Assembly: GCF_006740045.1 (NCBI RefSeq)
Contig: NZ_AP019749.1
Span: 3,305,001 to 3,369,000, forward strand
Direction of reading: 5' to 3'
Length of the DNA: 64,000 nucleotides
Source: Comamonas terrigena NBRC 13299
GTDB lineage: Bacteria > Pseudomonadota > Gammaproteobacteria > Burkholderiales > Burkholderiaceae_C
Below the pieces are notes generated by a model, which was not told where the DNA came from, made no database searches, and saw only the letters and a program-made list of their open reading frames with translations. This document shows positions 56,704 through 64,000 of this stretch, in pieces. The translations under genes and the position numbers were made by a program. Positions within the stretch are counted from its first letter, which is position 1. Each line of letters begins with the position of its first letter.

Positions 56704-57987
56704 TCAGCCGGGCTGGCCGTAGCGGCGCTCCACATAGGATTGCACCAGGGCCTGGAACTCCTGGGCGATGTGCTCGCCGCGCAGTGTCAAGGCCTTTTCA
56801 CCATCGATGAACACGGGTGCTGCAGGCGCTTCGCCATTGCCCGGCAGGCTGATGCCGATGTCGGCATGCTTGCTCTCGCCCGGACCGTTGACGATGCAGC
56901 CCATCACGGCGACTTTCATCGCCTCCACGCCGGGGTACTTGGCGCGCCAGACGGGCATTTCGCCGCGCAGGAAGTCGTCGATCTGTTTGGCCAGTTCCTG
57001 GAACGTGGTGCTGGTGGTGCGGCCGCAGCCCGGGCAGGCCGTGACGCTGGGCACGAACACGCGCAGGCCCAGGGCCTGCAGGATCTCGGACGCCACCACC
57101 ACCTCCTGCGTGCGCGCTTCGCCCGGCTGGGGCGTGAGCGAGACGCGGATGGTGTCGCCAATGCCTTCCTGCAGCAGCACCGACAGCGCTGCCGTGGATG
57201 CCACCGTGCCCTTGGTGGCCATGCCGGCTTCGGTCAGGCCCAGGTGCAGCGCATAGTCGCAGCGGCGTGCCAGTTCGCGGTAGACCGAGATCAGGTCCTG
57301 CACACCGCTGACCTTGCAGGACAGGATGATGTTGTCGGGGTTCAGGCCGATGTTGCGGGCCAGCTCGGCGGAGCTGATGGCCGAGGTGATCAGCGCCTCG
57401 TACATGACCTGGCGCGTTTCCCAGGGCCGGGCACGCCGGGAGTTCTGGTCCATCAGCTCGGCCATGATTTCCTGGTCCATCGAGCCCCAGTTCACGCCGA
57501 TGCGCACCGCCTTGTCATACTTGGCGGCGATCTCGATCATCTGGCCGAACTGCTTGTCCTTTTTGTCGCCCTTGCCCACGTTGCCGGGGTTGATGCGGTA
57601 CTTGGACAGCGCCTCGGCGCAGGCCGGATAGTCGGTCAGCAGACGGTGGCCGTTGTAGTGGAAGTCGCCCACCAGCGGCACATACTCGCCCATGCGGTCG
57701 AGCTGCTCGCGGATGTAGGGCACGGCCGCCGCCGCCTCCGGCGTGTTGACGGTGATGCGCACCATCTCCGAGCCGGCCTGGGCCAGCTGGCGCACCTGGA
57801 TGGCCGTTTCCACGGCCTCCACGGTGTCGGTGTTGGTCATGGACTGCACGCGCACGGGCGCATCGCCCCCCACGGTGACCACGTTGTTGCGCCACACCAC
57901 ACGGGCCTGGCGCGATTTGCGCGGCAGCGGGCTGGCAATCGCGATCGGACTGCCGCCTGTCTGCTGCAAATTTTGCGAGTCTTGCAC
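56704..57987 (-). CDS. ispG: 4-hydroxy-3-methylbut-2-en-1-yl diphosphate synthase
   Basis: A 427-residue iron-sulfur enzyme of the MEP isoprenoid pathway. It converts MEcPP to HMBPP. The TIM-barrel start has [19 protein letters not shown]. The Fe-S Cys are in [19 protein letters not shown] and in [18 protein letters not shown]. An insert between barrel and cluster domain is as in other Proteobacteria. It starts 3 bases after the rodZ-like stop, so they are co-transcribed. Complete. Confidence 0.97.
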   Translation of the reverse strand: MQDSQNLQQTGGSPIAIASPLPRKSRQARVVWRNNVVTVGGDAPVRVQSMTNTDTVEAVETAIQVRQLAQAGSEMVRITVNTPEAAAAVPYIREQLDRMGEYVPLVGDFHYNGHRLLTDYPACAEALSKYRINPGNVGKGDKKDKQFGQMIEIAAKYDKAVRIGVNWGSMDQEIMAELMDQNSRRARPWETRQVMYEALITSAISSAELARNIGLNPDNIILSCKVSGVQDLISVYRELARRCDYALHLGLTEAGMATKGTVASTAALSVLLQEGIGDTIRVSLTPQPGEARTQEVVVASEILQALGLRVFVPSVTACPGCGRTTSTTFQELAKQIDDFLRGEMPVWRAKYPGVEAMKVAVMGCIVNGPGESKHADIGISLPGNGEAPAAPVFIDGEKALTLRGEHIAQEFQALVQSYVERRYGQPG

Positions 57988-57990
57988 TTC

Positions 57991-58995
57991 TTACTTCACC
58001 TCAAATCGGGCGACGTTCTCGCGGGCCACAGCCCCCAGATCGAACGCTGCCCCACCCACCTGCACCTCGGCCGCATCGGCGCGGCCAATCACCACCGACA
58101 GCGGCTTGGGTGCCTGGGTTTCAAAAAATTCGCCCGCATTCAGGGTCTTCTGCTCCAGCACCTTGCCGCCGCCACGCACCTGGATCCAGGTCGCTGCACG
58201 GGCCTGGATGCGCAAGGTGGCATTGCCTGTGGCTGCGGCCACGGGCACCGCAGGGGCCACAGCAGCAGCCTCCGCAGGCGCTGCCACCGCCGGGGCCACG
58301 GCAGCCGGTGCCGCAGACGCGGCGGGCACTGCCGGGGCTTCCGCCACTGCAGCGGGCGCCGGGACGGCTGCCACCGCAGGCACGGCCGCTTCGGCGGCGG
58401 CCGGAGCCACCGGTTCCTGGGCGGCCACGGGTTCTGCCGCCGGGGCTTCCGGCGGCGCCACATCCACGGTATGCGCAGACTGTGACGTGCCCATGGCACG
58501 CTCGGAGCGCTCCTGCACCGAAGCCACCACCGCATCGCGCAGATCCTGCTTCTGGGCAAAGTACCACACCCCGCCGCCGGCACCCGCCAGCAGGGCCAAG
58601 GCCAGCCACTTCCAGGCGCCGCCCGGGTTGGGCGTGTCGTGCACGGAGCGCACGGCCTTGTCACGGAAAGGCTCGTTGATGCCCGGACCGGGCGCGGTGA
58701 ACTTCTGTGTGGCGGCCGACTTGGGCAGCAAGGCCATGACCGGTGCCGCATCCACCTGCAAGGCCTTGCAGATGCTCAGCGCCACCGAGCGGGTGAACAC
58801 CGCATCCGGCAGGGCCTGCCAGTCATCGGCTTCCAGCGCCTGCAGCTTGGCCACGGGCACCTTGAGCACATCGGCCAAGGAGGAAACATGCATGCCCGCC
58901 GCTTCACGGGCCTGGCGCAGCAGACTGCCTGCAGTCTGTTGTGCGGGTGGCGATTCGAGTTGTTCTGTCACTTCTGCTTCCTGGAGCTCAGCCAT
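57991..58995 (-). CDS. RodZ-like helix-turn-helix/DUF4115 protein
   Basis: A 334-residue single-pass membrane protein. An N-terminal HTH of the RodZ type covers about residues 20-90: GSLLRQAREAAGMHVSSLADVL, then VPVAKLQALEADDW. A membrane helix lies at about 131-148 (WLALALLAGAGGGVWYF). An Ala/Pro/Glu linker of about 100 residues leads to a DUF4115 beta domain at the C terminus. RodZ links MreB to the membrane in rod-shaped cells, and this gene occupies its usual place before ispG. ATG 58995 (MAELQEAEV) was chosen because AAGGGG is 7 bases upstream and the start overlaps the pilF stop (coupling). An ATG six codons up is possible. Confidence 0.85.
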   Translation of the reverse strand: MAELQEAEVTEQLESPPAQQTAGSLLRQAREAAGMHVSSLADVLKVPVAKLQALEADDWQALPDAVFTRSVALSICKALQVDAAPVMALLPKSAATQKFTAPGPGINEPFRDKAVRSVHDTPNPGGAWKWLALALLAGAGGGVWYFAQKQDLRDAVVASVQERSERAMGTSQSAHTVDVAPPEAPAAEPVAAQEPVAPAAAEAAVPAVAAVPAPAAVAEAPAVPAASAAPAAVAPAVAAPAEAAAVAPAVPVAAATGNATLRIQARAATWIQVRGGGKVLEQKTLNAGEFFETQAPKPLSVVIGRADAAEVQVGGAAFDLGAVARENVARFEVK

Positions 58996-59569
58996 GGAAA
59001 GCCCCTTGCTCATAACGTTGCCATTCTGTGGAATCCGCTGACCGGCGCGGCAGCGGGCGAACCCGCTGTCGCGCGGCCGAGGTCGCATCCAATGCCCGCT
59101 CCACGCGGCTCCCCTCCCTCAGGGACTTGGCATTGGCGTACCCGCCATTGTTCAAACGACAGAAGGGAAAGCGCGCACGCCCTCCCCTTTGCCGCTCGAA
59201 CAGCAAATCTGCCAGATGGTAGGCGATCACGCGATTGCCTGCATCTATCTCGTAAGCTTTTTCATAGGCCCCACCCGCAGCCACCGGAGCTTCGGACCGG
59301 CGCTGGCCGCTGCGCTCCCCGGGTGCCCCGGCCTGCCCACTGCCGTGCGCAGTGCGGTAAAGGGCGTGTTGCAACCCGGTCTGGTGCGACGGGACTGCTT
59401 GCAAGTCATATGCCATGCCGGTGCGGACATGGCAGGCTGCAATGTGCGGGACGCGGACCAAAGAGGTGCCGGCGCATCGCGCCACCGCAAATGCCCAAGT
59501 TGCTGCGCCGCTGGGGCTCATCGCCCTGCGCTGGCAACCTGTCTTGGCATTCCCGGAATGAAAGCACAT
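58988..59569 (-). pseudogene. Decayed pilF-like gene
   Basis: The slot between rlmN and rodZ normally holds pilF/pilW, a TPR lipoprotein for type IV pilus secretin assembly (about 250-270 codons). Here a 193-codon frame remains. Its last about 95 residues clearly resemble the PilF end (KAYEIDAGN, YHLADLLFE, ARFPFCRLNNGGYANAKSL, RVERALD, STEWQRYEQGAF), but with many unusual changes. The first about 95 residues show no TPR and no clean lipobox, and the gene is too short. I infer an internal deletion plus substitutions. The ATG at 59569 has AAGGGA upstream. It overlaps the rodZ start. Confidence 0.6.
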
Positions 59570-59617
59570 CTGGAGGTCCCTTGTCGAATGGTGGTCTTGC
59601 CGCTCGCTCTGTGTGCT

Positions 59618-60742
59618 CTAACCTGCCGTCGGCTTGAGCATGATGGTGCGCTGCTTGGCCATGCGTTCTGCGGCGCGGGTGCGGTCTTTCACATCCCCCG
59701 CCAATTGTCCACATGCCGCGTCGATGTCGTCACCGCGCGTCTTGCGCACCGTGGTCACAATCCCGGCGTCGCTGAGTGCCTTGGCAAAGGCCGTCACCCG
59801 TTCATTGCTCGAGCGTAACAGGCCGGAGGCCGGGAACGGGTTGAACGGGATCAGGTTCAGCTTGCACCAGGGCCGGCCATTGCCATAGCTGCGGATCAGT
59901 TCCACCAGTTGCTTGGCATGCTCCGGCTGGTCGTTGACCCCGTCGAGCATGCAGTACTCGAAGGTGATGAAGTCGCGCGGGGCAAATTCCAGGTAGCGCT
60001 GGCAGGCCTGCAGCAGCTCGTCCAGCGGGTACTTCTTGTTCAGCGGCACCAGGTTGTCGCGCAGCGGGTCATTGGGCGCATGCAGCGACACGGCCAGCGC
60101 CACGGCGCAATCCTGGGACAGACGGTCCATCATCGGCACCACGCCGGAGGTGGACACGGTGACGCGGCGGCGCGACAGGCCGTAGCCATGGTCGTCCAGC
60201 ATGGTACGCAGGGCGGGCACCAGCGCGCTGTAGTTCTGCAGCGGCTCACCCATGCCCATCATCACCACATTGGTGATCACGCGCTCATCGGTCTTCAGGT
60301 GGGCGCGCAGGAAATGCTCGGCAAACCACAGCTGGGCCAGGATTTCGCCCGTGCTCAGGTTGCGGCTGAAGCCCTGGTGGCCCGTGGAGCAGAAACGGCA
60401 GCCCACGGCGCAACCGGCCTGCGAGGACACACACAGCGTGCCACGGTCGTCTTCGGGAATGAATACGGATTCGACGGCATTGCCGTCACCCACATCGAAC
60501 AGCCACTTGATGGTGCCGTCCTGGGATTCGTGCTGGGTGATCACCGGCAGTGGGCGGATTTCCGCCTCATGCTGCAGCTTTTCACGCAGCGACTTGGCCA
60601 GATCCGTCATCTGGCTGAAGTCCTTCGCACCACGCTGGTGGATCCAGCGGAACAACTGCGTGGCACGGAAACGCTTTTCCCCCAGTTGCTCGCAATAAGC
60701 AACCAGCCCCTGGAGGTCGAAATCAAGAAGATTGGTGGTCAT
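59618..60742 (-). CDS. rlmN: 23S rRNA/tRNA (adenine-C2)-methyltransferase RlmN
   Basis: A 374-residue radical-SAM enzyme that methylates A2503 of 23S rRNA and A37 of some tRNAs. The radical-SAM motif is [21 protein letters not shown] (C-x3-C-x2-C). The SAM-binding [11 protein letters not shown] and the conserved Cys in [12 protein letters not shown] (methyl-carrying region) are present. Ends with [14 protein letters not shown] 60742 ([11 protein letters not shown]) gives normal length; upstream codons are a spacer. In the ndk operon line. Confidence 0.96.
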   Translation of the reverse strand: MTTNLLDFDLQGLVAYCEQLGEKRFRATQLFRWIHQRGAKDFSQMTDLAKSLREKLQHEAEIRPLPVITQHESQDGTIKWLFDVGDGNAVESVFIPEDDRGTLCVSSQAGCAVGCRFCSTGHQGFSRNLSTGEILAQLWFAEHFLRAHLKTDERVITNVVMMGMGEPLQNYSALVPALRTMLDDHGYGLSRRRVTVSTSGVVPMMDRLSQDCAVALAVSLHAPNDPLRDNLVPLNKKYPLDELLQACQRYLEFAPRDFITFEYCMLDGVNDQPEHAKQLVELIRSYGNGRPWCKLNLIPFNPFPASGLLRSSNERVTAFAKALSDAGIVTTVRKTRGDDIDAACGQLAGDVKDRTRAAERMAKQRTIMLKPTAG

Positions 60743-60767
60743 ATCTGCATGCCCAGACCACGGCATG

Positions 60768-60825
60768 GGCGGCACTCCCATGCAGGGGGTGCCGCCTTAG
60801 CAGCAGCCTCGGCCAGCATGGGAGT
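60768..60825 (-). repeat. Competing hairpins between ndk and rlmN
   Basis: GGCGGCAC/GTGCCGCC (60768-60796) and ACTCCCATG/CATGGGAGT (60774-60825) share bases, so they exclude each other. A third pairing, GCATGGG/CCCATGC, is also possible. They lie just ahead of the rlmN ATG, so they could affect its translation. Confidence 0.45.
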
Positions 60826-60832
60826 CATGGAA

Positions 60833-61258
60833 TTAACGTGCGTAGACGTTCATGCCAGGGAAGAAGAAGGACACTTCGACAGCTGCGGTTTCAGCAGCGT
60901 CGGAGCCGTGCACGGCGTTGGCGTCGATGCTGTCAGCGAAGTCAGCGCGGATGGTGCCGGCTTCAGCCTTCTTGGGGTCGGTGGCGCCCATCAGTTCGCG
61001 GTTCTTCAGGATGGCGTTTTCGCCTTCCAGCACTTGGATCATCACGGGGCCGGAGATCATGAAGTCCACCAGGTCCTTGAAGAAAGGACGTGCGGCGTGC
61101 ACAGCGTAGAACTGCTCGGCATCAGCGCGCGACAGGTGCACCAGCTTGGCAGCGGCGATCTTCAGGCCAGCGCCTTCGAAACGCGAGTAGATCTGGCCGA
61201 TCACGTTCTTGGCAACTGCGTCGGGCTTGATGATGGAGAGGGTGCGTTCGATAGCCAT
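60833..61258 (-). CDS. ndk: Nucleoside diphosphate kinase
   Basis: A 141-residue NDK that balances NTP and dNTP pools. The start [21 protein letters not shown] and the active-site His in [20 protein letters not shown] are typical. [22 protein letters not shown] is also present. Full length. A TAGAAT promoter lies upstream at 61314-61344. It is followed by rlmN after 90 bases, the standard order. Confidence 0.98.
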   Translation of the reverse strand: MAIERTLSIIKPDAVAKNVIGQIYSRFEGAGLKIAAAKLVHLSRADAEQFYAVHAARPFFKDLVDFMISGPVMIQVLEGENAILKNRELMGATDPKKAEAGTIRADFADSIDANAVHGSDAAETAAVEVSFFFPGMNVYAR

Positions 61259-61313
61259 TTGATTTTCCTAATCAGGTTTTAGTTCGTTTTTTGCCACACC
61301 GGCAAAACCCTTG

Positions 61314-61344
61314 ATTCTACCGGGGTGGCACAAAGCCCTGGCAA
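61314..61344 (-). promoter_or_regulatory. Promoter of ndk
   Basis: On the minus strand TTGCCA and TAGAAT are 19 bases apart, about 55 bases ahead of the ndk ATG. The spacing is slightly long. The context CCGGTAGAATCA also occurs at the hisZ promoter. Confidence 0.45.
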
Positions 61345-61359
61345 GCAGGACCTATCCGC

Positions 61360-62682
61360 TCAGCGGCTACCGCCACGGCGGCCGCCGCCAGAGCCCTTCT
61401 TCTGCGTGGCACGGTAACGCTCCAGGCTGTCGCGGCCGATATAGCCAGCGGACGTCTTCAGTGGATCCGGCTGTGCGCTGCGCTTGGCACGGGCCGCACT
61501 GCTGCGGGCGGCGCCTTCGTCACCGAACAGCGCGCCGGAGCGTGCCGGACGGTCGCGTTCCGGCCCGCCGCCATCCTGGAAGCGGCGTGGCGCCTGCGGA
61601 CGCGCGGCACCCGGGCCGCTGCGGCGGCCTGCGCCACGGTCGGCGCTGGGACGGCGCAGGCCGGCACCTTCGCGCGGCGCAGCCTTGGGGATGGCGGCAC
61701 CGGCGGCCTGCATCAGGGCCTGGATGTCCTTGTCGTCCAGCTCCAGCCAGGCACCGCGCTTGAGCCCCTTGGGCAGCATCATGGCGCCGTAGCGGATACG
61801 GATCAGGCGGCTGACGGCATGGCCCACCGCCTCGAACATGCGGCGCACTTCGCGGTTGCGGCCTTCCGAAATGGTGACGCGGTACCAGCAGTTGGCGCCT
61901 TCGCCGCCGCCGTCCTCGATGGAGCCGAAGCTGGCTTCGCCGTCTTCGAGCTGCACGCCGTCGAGCAGGCGCTGCTTTTCTTCCTTGCTCAAGGCGCCCA
62001 GCACGCGCACCGCGTACTCACGCTCCAGACCGAAGCGCGGGTGCATCAGGTTGTTGGCCAGGGCGCCGGAATTGGTCAGCAGCAGCAGGCCTTCGGTGTT
62101 CAGGTCCAGACGGCCGACGGACTGCCACTTGCCGGTGTGCAGCTTGGGCAGCTTGCGGAACACCGTGGGGCGGTTTTGCGGGTCGTCGTGGGTCACCACT
62201 TCGCCCACGGGCTTGTGGTAGGCGATCACGCGGGCAGGCGGCGGTTCGATGCGGAAGTGGATCGGCTTGCCGTTGACCTTGATCTGGTCCCCGAACTGGA
62301 CGCGCTGGCCCACGTGGGCCGGCTCGTTGTTGACCGAGATGCGGCCTTCCAGGATGAGCTTTTCCATCTCCAGGCGCGAACCCATGCCGGCCTGGGCCAG
62401 CACCTTGTGCAGCTTGGGCGATTCGGCCTGCGGTTGCAGCACGCGCTTGGCCGGCGCCAGGTCTTCGCGTGCTTCGTCGGCATCCAGGGCGCCCGACACC
62501 ACGTCTTCGAAGGCATAGCCTTGCGCTTCGAGGGCGGTTTCCGGGGTTTCAGCGGCATCCACGGCTTCATTCACCTCGGCGGCGTCCACCACCTGGGGGG
62601 CTCGCGGTGTGGCCGCGCGCGGTTTGCGGGCGCCGGCAGCAGGTTTGGCGGCGCCACGGGGCGCCCGGTCTTTGGGGTTCAT
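61360..62682 (-). CDS. rluB: 23S rRNA pseudouridine synthase RluB-like
   Basis: A 440-residue RsuA/RluB-type pseudouridine synthase. An S4 domain (about residues 90-135: [21 protein letters not shown]) precedes the catalytic domain (about 155-310) with the Asp in [16 protein letters not shown]. The motif [16 protein letters not shown] and [11 protein letters not shown] follow. Long disordered tails lie at both ends; the C-terminal about 110 residues are Arg/Gly/Ala-rich. It modifies U2605 of 23S rRNA if truly RluB. ATG 62682 has AGGGA about 11 bases upstream. An ATG three codons up is possible. The scpB frame overlaps its 5' end by 116 bases because of a repeat-linked frame change. Confidence 0.9.
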   Translation of the reverse strand: MNPKDRAPRGAAKPAAGARKPRAATPRAPQVVDAAEVNEAVDAAETPETALEAQGYAFEDVVSGALDADEAREDLAPAKRVLQPQAESPKLHKVLAQAGMGSRLEMEKLILEGRISVNNEPAHVGQRVQFGDQIKVNGKPIHFRIEPPPARVIAYHKPVGEVVTHDDPQNRPTVFRKLPKLHTGKWQSVGRLDLNTEGLLLLTNSGALANNLMHPRFGLEREYAVRVLGALSKEEKQRLLDGVQLEDGEASFGSIEDGGGEGANCWYRVTISEGRNREVRRMFEAVGHAVSRLIRIRYGAMMLPKGLKRGAWLELDDKDIQALMQAAGAAIPKAAPREGAGLRRPSADRGAGRRSGPGAARPQAPRRFQDGGGPERDRPARSGALFGDEGAARSSAARAKRSAQPDPLKTSAGYIGRDSLERYRATQKKGSGGGRRGGSR

Positions 62683-63871
62683 ACGATCCATTCCCTGCGC
62701 CACCCGGGCGCAGTCTAGTGTCATTGCATGTGGCGAAGCCGGCGGGCTTTGCGCACTTAAAAGCGGTTCTTCCAGATCCAGCTCTGGTTTCCACCATCGT
62801 CTTCTGGCTGCTCTGGCTGCTCTGGCTGCTCTGGCTGCTCTGGCTGCTCTGGCTGCTCTGGCTGCTCTGGCTGCTCTGGCTGCTCTGGCTGCTCTGGCTG
62901 CTCTGGCTGCTCTGGCTGCTGGCTGGCTGCTCTGGCTGCTCTGGCTGCTCTGGCTGCTCTGGCTGCTCTGGCTGCTCTGGCTGCTCTGGCTGCTCTGGCT
63001 GCTCTGGCTGCTCTGGCTGCTCTGGCTGCTCTGGCTGCTCTGGCTGCTCTGGCTGCTCCGGCTGCTCCGGCTGCTCCGGCTGCTCCGGCTGCTCCGGCTG
63101 CTCCGGCTGCTCCGGCTGCTCCGGCTGCTCCGGCTGCTCCGGCTGCTCCGGCTGCTCCGGCTGCTCCGGCTGCTCCGGCTGCTCCGGCTGCTCCGGCTGC
63201 TCCGGCTGCTCCGGCTGCTCCGGCTGCTCCGGCTGCTCCGGCTGCTCCGGCTGCTCCGGCTGCTCCGGCTGCTCTACGGCAGCATCCTGCGTTTCGGGCG
63301 CTGCCGGCAGGTTTTCGCCATCGGCACCGTCGAGCTGGGCAAACAGATTGGCCTGCACCTCGGACGACTCCAGCATCGGCAACTGGTCCAGCGCCTGCAG
63401 GCCCAGATCGTCCAGGAACTGGCGCGTGGTGGCAAACAGTGCAGGACGGCCCACGGTTTCGCGGTGGCCGATCTCCTCGATCCAGCCCCGGTCTTCCAGC
63501 TGCTTGATGATCAGGCTGTTGACCGTCACGCCGCGGATGTCCTCGATGTCACCGCGCGTCACAGGCTGACGGTAGGCGATGATGGCCAGGGTTTCCAGCG
63601 TGGCGCGGGAGTAGCGGGGAGGCTTTTCCGGGTGCAGACGGTCCAGGTAGACGCGCATTTCCGGCTTGCTTTGAAAGCGCCAGCCCGAAGCCACCTGCAC
63701 CAGCTCCACACCGCGCTGTGTCCAGTCGCGTTGCAAAGCCAGGAGCAAATCCTTCAGCGTGTCGGTACCCAAAGTGCCATCGAACAGAGCGCGCAGCTCT
63801 TTGAGCGTCACCGGCTGGTGCGCGCAGATCAAGGCAGTTTCGAGGACCCGTTTCGCATCTACCGTATTCAT
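62567..63871 (-). CDS. scpB: Segregation and condensation protein B with repeat tail
   Basis: ScpB is a partner of SMC and ScpA in chromosome condensation. The first about 190 residues are a normal ScpB: two winged helices with [59 protein letters not shown] and [21 protein letters not shown] tail of about 37 EQP triplets encoded by a 9-bp minisatellite follows. At an 11-nt odd unit (62920-62930) the frame changes to SSQ triplets, and the frame then runs into the rluB start, ending at 62567. If the odd unit had 9 or 18 bases, EQP would continue and the protein would end [15 protein letters not shown] with TAA at 62757-62759. I think 62757 is the natural end, and the extension is caused by a slippage or assembly indel. 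Confidence 0.88.
   Translation of the reverse strand: MNTVDAKRVLETALICAHQPVTLKELRALFDGTLGTDTLKDLLLALQRDWTQRGVELVQVASGWRFQSKPEMRVYLDRLHPEKPPRYSRATLETLAIIAYRQPVTRGDIEDIRGVTVNSLIIKQLEDRGWIEEIGHRETVGRPALFATTRQFLDDLGLQALDQLPMLESSEVQANLFAQLDGADGENLPAAPETQDAAVEQPEQPEQPEQPEQPEQPEQPEQPEQPEQPEQPEQPEQPEQPEQPEQPEQPEQPEQPEQPEQPEQPEQPEQPEQPEQPEQPEQPEQPEQPEQPEQPEQPEQPEQPEQPEQPEQPEQPASSQSSQSSQSSQSSQSSQSSQSSQSSQSSQSSQSSQSSQKTMVETRAGSGRTAFKCAKPAGFATCNDTRLRPGGAGNGSYEPQRPGAPWRRQTCCRRPQTARGHTASPPGGGRRRGE
62803..63272. repeat. 9-bp coding minisatellite in scpB
   Basis: 51 complete 9-bp units plus one 11-nt unit, read on the plus strand as TCTGGCTGC or TCCGGCTGC. Block 1 (62803-62919) has 13 TCTGGCTGC units. The odd unit is at 62920-62930. 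Block 2 (62931-63056) has 14 TCTGGCTGC units. Block 3 (63057-63272) has 24 TCCGGCTGC units. On the coding (minus) strand it specifies EQP triplets up to the odd unit, then SSQ. Confidence 0.95.
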
Positions 63872-63952
63872 GAGCGGAGATTCCGGGGGAAGTCAGAGTG
63901 CGCCTTCACAGGCGTGCCATACAGCGTACGCAGGCAGGCAGCCCGCGCAGTG

Positions 63953-64000
63953 TCAATGGGGGGGATTGTAGCGCAGCCCCAAAAAGTCGATGGCCGCCAT
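63953..64000 (-). CDS. Possible 3' end of a gene upstream of scpB
   Basis: On the minus strand a frame enters from the right edge and ends in TGA at 63953-63955. The last residues read MAAIDFLGLRYNPPH. It could be the C terminus of a gene in the same operon as scpB, or a chance frame. Too short to identify. The 81-base gap to scpB shows nothing else. Confidence 0.3.
   Translation of the reverse strand: MAAIDFLGLRYNPPH

Noticed and set aside
62803..63272. Repeat array as CRISPR
   Set aside because: Units are 9 bp, contiguous and without spacers; it is a coding minisatellite.
62803..63272. Simple phase variation by unit gain or loss
   Set aside because: Nine-base units keep the frame, so gain or loss of whole units cannot switch it; only the odd 11-nt unit does.
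62469..63569. Plus-strand frame with LLW and CSG repeats across the minisatellite
   Set aside because: It is the other strand of the scpB repeat; no start signals, and it overlaps two real genes.

Overview
The window is a high-GC bacterial chromosome segment. The gene families and their order point to a betaproteobacterium of order Burkholderiales, most likely family Comamonadaceae. Diagnostic features are the ndk-rlmN-(pilF)-rodZ-ispG-hisS-yfgM-bamB-der-hfq-hflX-hflK-hflC-hisZ-purA cluster, glyA-nrdR, thyA/folA, and glnA with ntrB and ntrC. I cannot name the genus. I see no rRNA, tRNA, CRISPR array, insertion sequence or prophage.

Layout. 1-7.2 kb: the end of an Fnr/Crp-type regulator, a small membrane protein, a large DUF349 protein and a DUF748/AsmA-like envelope protein. 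7.2-7.9 kb: an AT-richer spacer with a LexA-like box, a possible small ORF and a promoter for a lytic transglycosylase. 8.8-12 kb: a ZTP-type riboswitch, glyA, nrdR and a DedA-rhodanese fusion. 12-16 kb: aroC, a dead GGDEF-EAL gene and a CBS-domain protein. 16.3-23.2 kb: a homoserine sulfhydrylase, a YpeA-like acetyltransferase, two alpha/beta hydrolases, an orphan PoNi-like immunity protein, DUF962, YihY and DUF2069 proteins. 23.2-29.8 kb: a LysR regulator divergent from an FAD-linked oxidase that appears to have lost its stop codon, a lipoprotein, thyA, folA, a metallophosphatase and a YqcC-like protein. 29.9-35.3 kb: an operon of two degenerate signalling proteins, xth and a conserved hypothetical. 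35.4-40.2 kb: ntrC, ntrB and glnA, with a sigma-54 promoter and an NtrC site in front of glnA. 40.2-44.2 kb: membrane and envelope enzymes. 44.6-64 kb: a long minus-strand run of housekeeping genes for purine and histidine metabolism, RNA modification, outer-membrane assembly, membrane protease control, isoprenoid synthesis and chromosome segregation.

Functional links. GlyA, ThyA and FolA form the folate/one-carbon cycle, and the ZTP riboswitch ties glyA to folate/purine status. GlnA is controlled by the NtrB/NtrC pair encoded just downstream of it. HflK/HflC, Hfq, HflX, BamB, YfgM and Der cover membrane-protein quality control, RNA regulation and ribosome or outer-membrane assembly.

Several reading frames look broken or altered: the GGDEF-EAL gene (an amber codon and two frameshifts), the FAD oxidase (stop loss at a GC dinucleotide run), scpB (a 9-bp minisatellite with an 11-nt odd unit that changes frame) and pilF (a decayed, shortened copy). 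They could reflect real gene decay or indel errors in the sequence. Raw reads would settle that.
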